From Deltaproteobacteria bacterium GWA2_55_10 (GTDB lineage Bacteria > Desulfobacterota > GWC2-55-46), in assembly GCA_001797415.1 (NCBI GenBank), contig MGPL01000006.1, positions 10,391 to 18,532 of the forward strand: a stretch of DNA of 8,142 nucleotides. Direction: 5' to 3'. The notes under the pieces were generated by a model, which saw nothing but the letters and a program-made list of their open reading frames with translations, ran no database searches and was not told the origin of the DNA. The stretch's first letter is position 1. Every line of letters starts with the position of its first letter. The position numbers were made by a program, and so were the translations under genes. This document shows positions 1 through 6,398 of the stretch, piece by piece.

Positions 1-314
1 TTCGCTATGGTCAGGCAAAGAGCCGTCATTTCCTTTTCGCAGACGTGGAAGAGCTCTTCCCTGAAAGCGGCAAGGTCCCTTACCATGCCTTCGAGTCCGA
101 TGAAATGCACCTCGGCCTTCTTCGCGCCGAACTCGAAACCCGCCTTCTCGCCGGCAAGGAAGCCCCTTTCATAGGCCTCTTTCTCTATTATCTCGGCCCT
201 GCTTCCGATATCTTCGACGATCTCTGCCAGGGGGATATCGGCCTGGCTTGCCAGGCAGAACGGCTCTGCGCTTATCTTTACGGCCGCGTTCTTGAGTATC
301 CTAGACGAGTACAT
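1..314 (-). CDS. fliH: Flagellar assembly protein FliH, partial (N-terminal 104 residues; 3' end beyond window)
   Basis: FliH binds and restrains the export ATPase FliI and helps dock it at the C-ring/export gate. The frame opens at an ATG (314-312) and stays open to base 1, giving 104 codons; the C-terminal FliI-binding part is outside the window. The start is MYSSRILKN, followed by an acidic helical stretch and, at residues 47-67, an A-x3-G-x3-G-x3-G-x3-G-x3-A ladder (A47, G51, G55, G59, G63, A67), the helix-packing repeat known from FliH proteins. An AAGGGG ribosome-binding site at 320-325 lies 5 nt before the ATG, inside the end of fliG. The gene overlaps fliG by 14 bp in another frame, suggesting translational coupling. 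Position straight after fliG is the canonical place for fliH. No Trp occurs in the visible part, unlike the enterobacterial FliH N terminus. The assignment rests on context plus the glycine ladder, since FliH is poorly conserved in sequence. Confidence 0.9.
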   Translation of the reverse strand, partial: MYSSRILKNAAVKISAEPFCLASQADIPLAEIVEDIGSRAEIIEKEAYERGFLAGEKAGFEFGAKKAEVHFIGLEGMVRDLAAFREELFHVCEKEMTALCLTIA

Positions 315-1308
315 CTCCGCCCCTTCCGGACCTTACGAGCTTGCCTTCCTGCTCGAGCCTTCTTGCTATCTTTATTATCTCCTGCTGCGCCCTCTCCACC
401 TCCGAGAGCTTTACCGGGCCTTTTGCCTCCATGTCTTCTCTGAGCATCTCGGACGCCCTCTCGGACATGTTCTTGAGGAATTTGTCCTGTATCGATTCGT
501 CAGAGCCCTTGAGCGCAAGGCCCAATACATCGGCGCTCAATTCCTTTATGATGAGCTGCAGGCCCCTGTCGTCCACCCCCATGAGGTCCGCGAAGACGAA
601 CATCTTCTCCTGTATGCGCATGGCCAGGTCCGGGGAGGCCTTCTCGATCAAGTCGATGATGTCGCTCTCCGAGTTCGAGTCTATCTGGTTCAATATCTCG
701 GCGGCGAGTTTTATGCCCTCGACCGAGGCTCCCTGGTTCGATTCCGCGGAAAGCATCTGCTCGCTTATGAGCGACTCGAGCTCCCTTACAGCGGCCTGAG
801 GTATCCTCTTGAGGTTGGCGACGCGGAGCATGACCTCGCCCCTTTGCCTTTCGTCCTGGAGGTTCAGGAGCACCATCGAAGCCCTGTCGGCGTCGAGGTG
901 CGCGAGTATCAGCGCTACTATCTGCGGGTGTTCGTCCTTCACTATATTGGCTACTATCGCCGGGTCCATCCATTTGAGCGACTCTATTCCGCCGCCGCCC
1001 ATCTCCCTCGTTATCTGGTCGAGTATGTACTGGGCCTTGTCAGGCCCGAGCGACCTCACCATGACGTTCCTGGCGAACTCTAATCCCTCGACGAAGAGGT
1101 CTCCCTTGTCGAGCATCTCTATGAACTCGCCCACGACATGGCGCCCCATCTGGAGCGAGATCGATTCCTTCCTGACCATCATGCCGCCGAGGAGCTGCAT
1201 CTCGGAAGGCGTCATGAACTTGAAGACCTCGCTCGCGAGCTCCTCGCCGATGTTCATCAAGAGTACGGCGGCCTTTTCAGGCCCCGTGAGCCTGGGTTCC
1301 TTAGCCAT
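301..1308 (-). CDS. fliG: Flagellar motor switch protein FliG
   Basis: FliG is the rotor protein of the C-ring: its N-terminal domain sits on FliF, its middle domain binds FliM and its C-terminal domain takes torque from the stator. At 335 residues it has normal full length. The N-terminal domain is about 1-105; the middle domain carries the EHPQ motif at 126-129; the MFVF motif of the C-terminal part is at 236-239. The charged torque helix is conserved: by alignment in my head to E. coli K264, R281, D288, D289 and R297, the counterparts are K267, R284, E291, D292 and K300, so every charge sign is kept. The ATG at 1308-1306 is preceded by GAGAGG (1318-1323) with a 9-nt spacer, lying in the last codons of fliF 6 bp upstream. 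It ends in TAG at 301-303, inside the start of fliH. Nothing looks truncated or damaged. Confidence 0.98.
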   Translation of the reverse strand: MAKEPRLTGPEKAAVLLMNIGEELASEVFKFMTPSEMQLLGGMMVRKESISLQMGRHVVGEFIEMLDKGDLFVEGLEFARNVMVRSLGPDKAQYILDQITREMGGGGIESLKWMDPAIVANIVKDEHPQIVALILAHLDADRASMVLLNLQDERQRGEVMLRVANLKRIPQAAVRELESLISEQMLSAESNQGASVEGIKLAAEILNQIDSNSESDIIDLIEKASPDLAMRIQEKMFVFADLMGVDDRGLQLIIKELSADVLGLALKGSDESIQDKFLKNMSERASEMLREDMEAKGPVKLSEVERAQQEIIKIARRLEQEGKLVRSGRGGDVLV

Positions 1309-1314
1309 TGCCCA

Positions 1315-2904
1315 TTACCTCTCTTTTATCCAGTTCTTCAATACCATCGCGACCTGCTGGGGATTTTCCTTGACCACGCCCTTGAGCCTGTCAACAGAGT
1401 CCTTGTCGGCATCAGACCCCTTATCAAACAGCTCTCCTGCGGCCGCGCCTGCGGCAAGCGCGTGAGGCATCTTCCTCTGAATCTCCTCGAGCGCGGCCGT
1501 CTCCCTTGTTATCCTCTTTATTATCGGCCTCACTATGAAGATGAGGACGAGGAGCGTTATGAACACTATCGTCGCGTACTTTATGATGACGGGTATGAGC
1601 TGGGGCGGGATATAGGGCCCCTTCTCCTCGCCTGCGGCAAAAGCCGCCTCGGCCTCGGATACGCCCTTGTCAAAAGGCGTGCTTACGACGTTTATGGCGT
1701 CTCCCCTTTTCTCGTCGTAGCCTACCGCGGCCTTGACCATCTCGGTGAACCGGGAAATCTCCTCGTCTGTCCTCGCCACATATGTCCTGGTCTCGTTGTC
1801 CTGGCCGTCTTTAGCCGTCTGATACGTGCCGTCGACAAGGACCGAGACCGTAAGCCTCTTTATCGCGCCTATCGGCTCGACGACATGGCTTGTCACCTTG
1901 CTTATCTCGTAGTTTATTACCTCGTCCTGCCTCTGTGACTGCGAGGGCGCGACAACTGCGGCCTGTTGGGGCTGTGCGGTCTCGGGCATGTTGGAGAGCA
2001 CGCCGGGGACACCGTAATTCGCGGTGCCGCCTACGCTCTTTTCCTTGTTCCTCTGCTCGCTCCTTACGACCTGGCCGTCAGGATCGAACCTCTCCTCCGT
2101 CCGCTCGACGTGCTTGGTGTCTACCTCGACAGATACCCTTGTCACGACCTTGTTCATGCCTACGGTCTTCTCAAGCATGCTCTGAAGCCTGTTCTCGTAG
2201 TCGTTCTCAAGACCCCTCTTGTACTCTATCTGCGTGGCCGAGAGCCTCAGGGCATCGCCCTCGTTTGATTCGCGCGTCCACATCCTGCCTGAGGTGTCGA
2301 CTACCGCGACATCGTCGGGCTTGAGATTATCGGTGCTGTTGGCGACGAGGTGGACTATAGAGCTCACCTGCCCCTGCGTAAGCTCCTTGCCGGGCTTGAG
2401 CTTCACTATTACCGATGCCCTCGCCTTTTTCTGCTCGTCGAGGAAAACTCCCTTTTCAGGCAGCGCGAGGTGCACCCTTGCCGACTCTATCTCTTTTATC
2501 TGGGTGATCGTCCTTGCGAGTTCGCCCTGGAGGGCGCGCTTGTAGTTCACCTTCTGTACGAAATCCGTCACGCCGAAGGCCGTCTTGTCGAATATCTCGA
2601 AACCGATGCCGCCGCCCTGCGGGAGCCCCTCGCCGGCAAGCTCCATCCTTGTCTCATATACCTTGTCAGCCGGCACGCTTATGCTCGAGCCGTCGACCTT
2701 GTACGGGACCCTCTTCTCCTTGAGCTTCTCTATTACCGCTCCGGAGTCCTCATTAGAGAGCTGGTTGTAGAGGACCTGGTACTCAGGCCCCTGGTTCCAG
2801 AGCAGGAGCACCGCTATCGAGGCTATTACGACGGCGGCAACGCCCAATGCGACGGCGGGCCTGGTCCCTATGAACGACTTTATGTCAAGAAAAAGTTTGT
2901 CCAT
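1315..2904 (-). CDS. fliF: Flagellar MS-ring protein FliF
   Basis: FliF is the inner-membrane protein whose oligomer forms the MS-ring, the base on which rod, export gate and C-ring are built. The 529-residue product is close to the usual 520-560. Two membrane helices are visible, at about 17-36 and 435-460, framing the periplasmic ring-building part. The first YscJ/FliF-type domain (about 40-210) includes the conserved GEGLPQGGGIGFEIFD stretch (91-106). The FliF C-terminal ring domain (about 220-430) is interrupted by a Gln/Pro/Ser-rich loop (about 305-327), a normally variable region. The cytoplasmic tail ends with PQQVAMVLKNWI (515-526), the FliG-binding helix typical of FliF, matching the adjacent fliG. 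The start ATG is 3 bp after the fliE stop. Its Shine-Dalgarno is weak (AGG within the last fliE codons), so coupling to fliE translation is plausible. It stops with TAA 6 bp before fliG. Confidence 0.98.
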   Translation of the reverse strand: MDKLFLDIKSFIGTRPAVALGVAAVVIASIAVLLLWNQGPEYQVLYNQLSNEDSGAVIEKLKEKRVPYKVDGSSISVPADKVYETRMELAGEGLPQGGGIGFEIFDKTAFGVTDFVQKVNYKRALQGELARTITQIKEIESARVHLALPEKGVFLDEQKKARASVIVKLKPGKELTQGQVSSIVHLVANSTDNLKPDDVAVVDTSGRMWTRESNEGDALRLSATQIEYKRGLENDYENRLQSMLEKTVGMNKVVTRVSVEVDTKHVERTEERFDPDGQVVRSEQRNKEKSVGGTANYGVPGVLSNMPETAQPQQAAVVAPSQSQRQDEVINYEISKVTSHVVEPIGAIKRLTVSVLVDGTYQTAKDGQDNETRTYVARTDEEISRFTEMVKAAVGYDEKRGDAINVVSTPFDKGVSEAEAAFAAGEEKGPYIPPQLIPVIIKYATIVFITLLVLIFIVRPIIKRITRETAALEEIQRKMPHALAAGAAAGELFDKGSDADKDSVDRLKGVVKENPQQVAMVLKNWIKER

Positions 2905-2907
2905 TCG

Positions 2908-3207
2908 TTATACCTGCGTCCTCATTATTTCTTCGTATGCCTGGACAAGCTTGTTCCTTACCTGCACCATGAGGTTGAAGGAGAGATTGGCCTTCTCTAT
3001 CGCTATCATGGTCTCGTGGATGTTGTTCACCTGGCCCGTGGCAAGGCCCTGCATGGCCTGGTCAGCCTCGGTCTGCGCCATGTTGACCTTCTCTATGGAT
3101 TCCTTGAGGACATCGGCAAAGCCGGTCGAGTCGCCTGTCGCGCCTGCGGCCGCCTTTCCGAGGGAATCAATCTGCGCGCTGAGCGCCCCTTTTACCGAAT
3201 CTACCAT
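2908..3207 (-). CDS. fliE: Flagellar hook-basal body complex protein FliE
   Basis: FliE links the MS-ring to the proximal rod and is the first rod-type substrate exported. The product has 99 residues, against about 104 in E. coli. The N-terminal third is variable (Ala/Gly/Ser-rich); from residue 30 on it has the conserved family pattern: F-A-D-V-L-K (30-35), a helical segment with V-N (61-62 region) and H-E-T-M (64-67), and the C-terminal S-F-N-L-M-V-Q-V-R-N-K-L-V-Q-A-Y-E-E-I-M block (76-95). There is no signal peptide, as expected for a type III export substrate. The ATG has the strong site AAAGGAG (3218-3224) in the 26-bp gap after flgC, the widest gap within this operon, so this gene is probably initiated independently. 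It lies 3 bp before fliF, the usual order. Confidence 0.97.
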   Translation of the reverse strand: MVDSVKGALSAQIDSLGKAAAGATGDSTGFADVLKESIEKVNMAQTEADQAMQGLATGQVNNIHETMIAIEKANLSFNLMVQVRNKLVQAYEEIMRTQV

Positions 3208-3233
3208 AAGCCGTTCTCTCCTTTAGTCTCGTG

Positions 3234-3662
3234 TTACTGGCCGAGTTCGAGGGCCTTCAAAGCCATCTCTCTCGTCGCCTTGAACGCGGTCACGTTGGCC
3301 TCGTAGCTCCTTGTGGCGGCTATCATGTTGACCATCTCCTCGGCTGCGTTCACGTTGGGATAGGCCACATACCCGGTCTTGTCCGCATCCGGGTGGCCCG
3401 GCTCGTATTTGTACTTGAGAGGCCTGGCGTCCTCGATTATGCCGGAGACCTTCACGCCGTTATTGTATGCGGCTGAGGCAGCCTTGAGATGCGTCCCGAA
3501 GTCGACCTGACCATGGGTCTCGAATACGATGTCCTTGCGCCTGTACGCGCCGCCCGTTGCGGTCCTGGTCGTCTCTACGTTAGCGAGGTTGCTCGCTATG
3601 ATGTTCATCCTGAGCCTCTGGGCCTCCATGCCCGAAGCGCTTACCGAAAAAAGGTCTGCCAT
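3234..3662 (-). CDS. flgC: Flagellar basal-body rod protein FlgC
   Basis: FlgC is one of the proximal rod subunits, exported by the flagellar type III apparatus and assembled in the periplasm. The 142-residue length matches the family (E. coli 134). The N-terminal rod signature is present as SNLANVETTRT (24-34), the FlgC variant of the ANxxTPGY motif of other rod/hook proteins, followed by GGAYRRKDIVF (37-47). The C-terminal heptad helix carries the canonical PNVNAAEEMVNMIAATRSYE (102-121) and a long amphipathic tail ending ALELGQ. There is no cleavable signal peptide, as expected. The start ATG is 3 bp after the flgB stop; the purine-rich end of flgB (GAAGGGGGAAG) supplies the ribosome-binding site. 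It stops with TAA at 3234-3236. Confidence 0.98.
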   Translation of the reverse strand: MADLFSVSASGMEAQRLRMNIIASNLANVETTRTATGGAYRRKDIVFETHGQVDFGTHLKAASAAYNNGVKVSGIIEDARPLKYKYEPGHPDADKTGYVAYPNVNAAEEMVNMIAATRSYEANVTAFKATREMALKALELGQ

Positions 3663-3665
3663 CTC

Positions 3666-4082
3666 TTATCTTCCCCCTTCCTTGATAGCTGTCATTAAGA
3701 GGTTGAATTTGTCCTTGAGCATTTTGGATGCGACCGTATACATTAGCGTGTTCTCCGATAGGCGCGCCATCTCGGCCTCTATTCCGACCGAGTTGGCGTC
3801 AAAGCCCGGAAGGTCGGTCGCCCTGTCGAGCACAGCTGGGGCTGAAGCCGAGGCCCCGGTTGCCTGCGCGAGGTGCTTATCACTGGTGCCCGCGAGGTAT
3901 ACATCGGTCGAGGGGCCGCTGACCCTTTTCTTCATCTCTGCCTCGAAGTTGATATCGACCGCCCTGTAGCCGGGGGTCTCCTGGTTGGCGATATTGGACG
4001 AGAGGAGCTTGTGCCTGGATGCACGGAGGTCCATCGCGTTTCCCAGAAGGCCTATTGTCTTGTCGAAGATGTTACCTGTCAT
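3666..4082 (-). CDS. flgB: Flagellar basal-body rod protein FlgB
   Basis: FlgB is the proximal rod subunit nearest FliE and the first gene of this basal-body operon. Using the ATG at 4082-4080 the product is 138 residues, the same length as E. coli FlgB. The conserved rod motif ANQETPGY is at 32-39, followed by RAVDINFEAEM (40-50). The C-terminal part shows the expected amphipathic helix with NTLMYTVASKMLKDKFN near the end. An in-frame GTG nine bases upstream (4091) would add three residues (Met-Thr-Leu), but it has no purine-rich sequence before it. The ATG has AGGTGA (4088-4093) with a 5-nt spacer, hence this start. A sigma-54 promoter lies at 4121-4137, about 28 nt of leader upstream, so the operon is probably read from there. 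The stop TAA is 3 bp before flgC. Confidence 0.96.
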   Translation of the reverse strand: MTGNIFDKTIGLLGNAMDLRASRHKLLSSNIANQETPGYRAVDINFEAEMKKRVSGPSTDVYLAGTSDKHLAQATGASASAPAVLDRATDLPGFDANSVGIEAEMARLSENTLMYTVASKMLKDKFNLLMTAIKEGGR

Positions 4083-4087
4083 GAGCG

Positions 4088-4093
4088 TCACCT
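4088..4093 (-). promoter_or_regulatory. Ribosome-binding site that decides the flgB start
   Basis: On the minus strand this reads AGGTGA, six bases complementary to the usual 16S rRNA 3' end, followed by 5 nt (CGCTC) and ATG. The alternative GTG start at 4091 overlaps this element and has only A/C-rich sequence in front of it, so the ATG at 4082 is preferred. Confidence 0.7.
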
Positions 4094-4120
4094 GTGTTTG
4101 AATATCGGTTAAGAGGATTT

Positions 4121-4137
4121 TGCAAATACCATACCAA
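4121..4137 (-). promoter_or_regulatory. Sigma-54 (RpoN) -24/-12 promoter of the flgB operon
   Basis: The minus strand reads TTGGTATGGTATTTGCA. This fits the RpoN consensus TTGGCACG-N4-TTGCW with the invariant GG and GC doublets at the required spacing (G of -24 to C of -12 is 12 bases). Only the less conserved CAC of the -24 box is changed, to TAT. Counting 12 bases from the C at 4122 puts transcription start near 4110, leaving a leader of about 28 nt before the flgB ATG that contains the AGGTGA site. It lies 70 bp past the stop of a sigma-54-dependent activator gene and drives genes that are sigma-54-controlled in many polarly flagellated bacteria. The pattern and spacing are seen directly; its activity is inferred. 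Confidence 0.85.
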
Positions 4138-4207
4138 ATACTTAAAAGGGGTACTGGCCTTGCTTTTTATCTTGAAGGGAGAATGGGGCTAAAGCGGCAG
4201 ATTTTTC
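4138..4207 (-). promoter_or_regulatory. Upstream part of the intergenic region; possible activator-binding region
   Basis: These 70 bp separate the response-regulator stop from the -24/-12 promoter. The region is A/T-richer than its neighbours. I see no ORF, no convincing rho-independent terminator and no obvious repeated operator. Sigma-54 activators normally bind 80-200 bp upstream of the promoter, so enhancer sites may lie here or reach into the 3' end of the regulator gene. This is inference from family behaviour; no binding site could be identified by eye. Confidence 0.3.
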
Positions 4208-5566
4208 CTATCCAGGCAAAACCTGCCCATATTCCTTGAGTTTATTGCGTAAAGTCCTCACGGAGATGCCGAGTATCCTGGCGGCATGGGTCCTGTTGCC
4301 CTCGACCTCGCCCATGGTCTTTTTTATAAGGCCCTTCTCCATCTCCCAAAGCGTCATTAAATTGGCGCTACCGCTATCAGTCCTGTCATGGATAGGCCCG
4401 GCATGCTCTTCCTCCCTGGCCTCGTCAGGCTCCTGGCAAGGCATGAGGTGCTCTTTTTCAAGGGTCTTACCCTGGCAGAGGAGAACGGCCCTCTCAAGGG
4501 TATTCTCCATCTCCCTGATATTGCCCCTCCACTCCTGGTTCATTATGAAACCAAAAGCCTCAGGGGAGACATCCCCGATGCGCCTCATGTACTTGGCGTT
4601 GAACTTCTTGACGAAATGTTCCGCAAGATGCCTTATGTCCTCGCCGCGCTCCCTGAGCGGCGGCAGAGTAAGCGGGAATATGTTGAGCCTGTAGTAGAGG
4701 TCCTCCCTGAAGCGGCCCTCTTTCACCTCTTTTTTCATGTCCCTGTTGGTCGTTGCCAGAATGCGTATGTCGAGGGGGACCGGCCCCCTGGAGCCCAGCC
4801 TCTCGACCTCTTTTTCCTGTATTACACGCAAGAGCTTTGCCTGGAGCTTGAAATCCATCTCGCTTATCTCGTCCAGCAGTATGGTCCCCTTGTCTGCGAG
4901 CTCGAACTTGCCCTGCCTTGAGGAATGGGCCCCCGTGAAAGCGCCCTTTTCGTGTCCGAAGAGTTCGCTTTCAAGGAGGCTGTCGGGGATGGAAGCGCAG
5001 TTGACTGCGACGAATGGATTGTCTTTACGGGGGCTCGTCTCGTGTATGAAGCGCGCCAGAAGCTCCTTGCCTGTGCCGCTCTCGCCTGAGATGAGCACCG
5101 TGGCGTCGCTTGAGGCCGCGACCATCGCCATCGATACGAGCCTTTGCATCTGCCGGCCCCTGGCGAGCATCGCTTTGCCCTTTGTCTCGAATCCCGTGGC
5201 AGCTTCATTCATCATGAAAGCCTTCTCCACCGTCTCTTCGAGGGCTTCGAGGGTAAAGGGCTTCAGTATGAAATCGACAGCCCCTTCCTTTACGGCCTCT
5301 ACGGCCTTCTGGATGGTCCCGTACGCTGTTATGAGCAGCACGGGCACCTGAGGGGAAGCCTTCTTTATCTCTTTAAGAAATTCCATGCCGCCCATGCGCG
5401 GCATGTTCATATCGCTTATCACCATGCCGAAGCCGCCGTCCTTGAGCTTCTGAAGTCCGTCTCTGCCGTCTTCGGCCAGGACCACCCCGTAGCCCTTGCG
5501 GGTCAGGGCCTCCTCTATGGCCAGCCTCATTGCCGGTTCGTCGTCTACTACGAGGACCTTCTTCAT
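4208..5566 (-). CDS. Sigma-54-dependent response regulator, NtrC family (FlrC/FleR-like)
   Basis: This is a transcription activator that, once phosphorylated, remodels the sigma-54 RNA polymerase closed complex using ATP. The 452 residues show the full three-domain layout. The receiver (1-118) has acidic residues D8/D9, phospho-acceptor D52 (in SDMNMP), T80 and K102. The AAA+ domain (about 135-370) has Walker A GESGTGKE (161-168), the sigma-54-contacting GAFTGA loop (208-213), Walker B GTILLDE (227-233), and arginine-finger/sensor segments around FREDLYYRLNIFP (286-298) and WRGNIREMENT (346-356). An acidic linker (about 377-402) leads to a Fis-type helix-turn-helix (about 405-448, with GNRTHAARILGISVRTLRNK at 423-442). 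The ATG overlaps the kinase stop by 4 bp (ATGA), with GGGAG upstream. Adjacency to flgB and its sigma-54 promoter argues for a flagellar FlrC/FleR role rather than an AtoC or NtrC one, but sequence alone does not settle the orthology, so no symbol is given. Confidence 0.95.
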   Translation of the reverse strand: MKKVLVVDDEPAMRLAIEEALTRKGYGVVLAEDGRDGLQKLKDGGFGMVISDMNMPRMGGMEFLKEIKKASPQVPVLLITAYGTIQKAVEAVKEGAVDFILKPFTLEALEETVEKAFMMNEAATGFETKGKAMLARGRQMQRLVSMAMVAASSDATVLISGESGTGKELLARFIHETSPRKDNPFVAVNCASIPDSLLESELFGHEKGAFTGAHSSRQGKFELADKGTILLDEISEMDFKLQAKLLRVIQEKEVERLGSRGPVPLDIRILATTNRDMKKEVKEGRFREDLYYRLNIFPLTLPPLRERGEDIRHLAEHFVKKFNAKYMRRIGDVSPEAFGFIMNQEWRGNIREMENTLERAVLLCQGKTLEKEHLMPCQEPDEAREEEHAGPIHDRTDSGSANLMTLWEMEKGLIKKTMGEVEGNRTHAARILGISVRTLRNKLKEYGQVLPG

Positions 5567-6393
5567 ATCCTGAACTCCCTTTTCACAGGTATGCCGATCG
5601 TAAAAGCAGTTCCCTCTTCCAAAGCTGACTCGGCCTTTATCCAGCCCGCGTGCGCGTCTACCACGGATGTCACTATGGCAAGGCCAAGCCCCGTGCCCCG
5701 CTCCTTTGTCGTGAAGAACGGGTCGAATATCCTGTCCAGCTCCCTGGCGGCTATGCCCCTGCCGTTGTCGCTGACCTTTATTTCCATATAATCAGAGCCG
5801 TCTCTTTCGACGACATTCGTCGTTACCTCGACCCTTCCGTTATCTTCTACTGCGTCCAGCGCGTTTATCATGAGATTCAAAAAGAGCTGCCTGAGGAGGT
5901 CCGGGTCAGCCGTTATCACGGTCTCTCCGCTGTGCGCCACGCTTATCTCCACGCCCTTCTTTTCGCGGCCTTTGGTGAGGAGTATCGAATCGTCTATGAT
6001 CTCTTTTATATCCATACTCTTGAGCCTTGCCTCAGGCGAGTTCGCGAACAGGAGCATGTTCGAGAGGAGGTTATCGAGCGTCTTTATGCCCTTGCTTATC
6101 TGCTCGGCGAGCTTTTTCCTTTTGTCCTCCGCAAGCTCCCTTTCAAGAAGGGTGGCGAATATGGACATCGAGCCGAGCGGGTTTCTTATCTCGTGCGCAA
6201 TCCTGGCGGCCATCTCGCCCATAGCAGCAAGGCGCCTGGACCTTTCAATGGCCCTGTTCTTTTCGGCCAGTTCAGAGTTAAGCTCCTCGACCCTTGTCTC
6301 GAGAACCGCGTACTGGTCTTCGAGCTTCTTCGAGGCGTCCCTGAAGACGTTGAACGCGTCATTAAGAAGCTCTATGGGTATCTCATTCGTCAT
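5563..6393 (-). CDS. Soluble sensor histidine kinase (FlrB/FleS/AtoS-like), cognate to the regulator
   Basis: This two-component kinase should phosphorylate, and probably dephosphorylate, the response regulator it overlaps by 4 bp. Its 276 residues have no membrane helix, signal peptide or recognisable PAS/GAF domain. After about 15 residues a helical, probably coiled-coil stretch (about 16-55) leads directly into the dimerisation/phospho-acceptor domain, with His67 in HEIRNPLGS (67-75). E68 and N71 form the E-x-x-N pattern associated with phosphatase activity in this family. The ATPase domain follows: N-box LFLNLMINALDA (170-181), G1 DNGRGI (209-214), F-box FDPFFTTK (223-230), G2 GTGLGL (233-238). 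All catalytic motifs are intact. The start is well supported: AGGAGG (6399-6404) with a 5-nt spacer, overlapping the stop of the TPR gene 9 bp upstream. The short, sensorless architecture resembles flagellar kinases that read assembly state through protein partners; the signal here is unknown. Confidence 0.93.
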   Translation of the reverse strand: MTNEIPIELLNDAFNVFRDASKKLEDQYAVLETRVEELNSELAEKNRAIERSRRLAAMGEMAARIAHEIRNPLGSMSIFATLLERELAEDKRKKLAEQISKGIKTLDNLLSNMLLFANSPEARLKSMDIKEIIDDSILLTKGREKKGVEISVAHSGETVITADPDLLRQLFLNLMINALDAVEDNGRVEVTTNVVERDGSDYMEIKVSDNGRGIAARELDRIFDPFFTTKERGTGLGLAIVTSVVDAHAGWIKAESALEEGTAFTIGIPVKREFRI

Positions 6394-6398
6394 CGCGT

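Noticed and set aside
1301..1315. Four-codon mini-ORF (ATG GGC AAT GGC TAA) between fliF and fliG, starting on the fliF stop
   Set aside because: The only nearby ribosome-binding site is 2 nt from this ATG, too close, but is correctly spaced (9 nt) for the fliG ATG. Most likely chance.
1138..1938. Plus-strand open frame opposite fliG/fliF
   Set aside because: Antisense shadow of two strongly supported genes; no ribosome-binding site or family resemblance.
2350..3306. Long plus-strand open frame (318 codons) opposite fliF/fliE
   Set aside because: It lies wholly antisense to fliF, fliE and the end of flgC, which are unambiguous. Its translation is rich in Arg/Leu/Tyr with no recognisable family, as expected from the complement of biased codons.
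4141..4170. Possible terminator after the regulator gene (AAAAG...CTTTT pairing around GGCC)
   Set aside because: The stem is only about 5 bp with mismatches and a large loop, and on the minus strand the T-run is just four bases. It is not convincing for either strand, so read-through from the regulator operon into flgB cannot be excluded.
4151..4170. Plus-strand TGGCC...TTGC resembling a sigma-54 element
   Set aside because: The GG and GC doublets are much too close together, and no plus-strand gene follows.
4211..4225. Short inverted repeat CCAGG-CAAAA-CCTG at the end of the regulator gene
   Set aside because: A 4-5 bp stem inside coding sequence with no following T-run; explained by the codons for the C-terminal residues.
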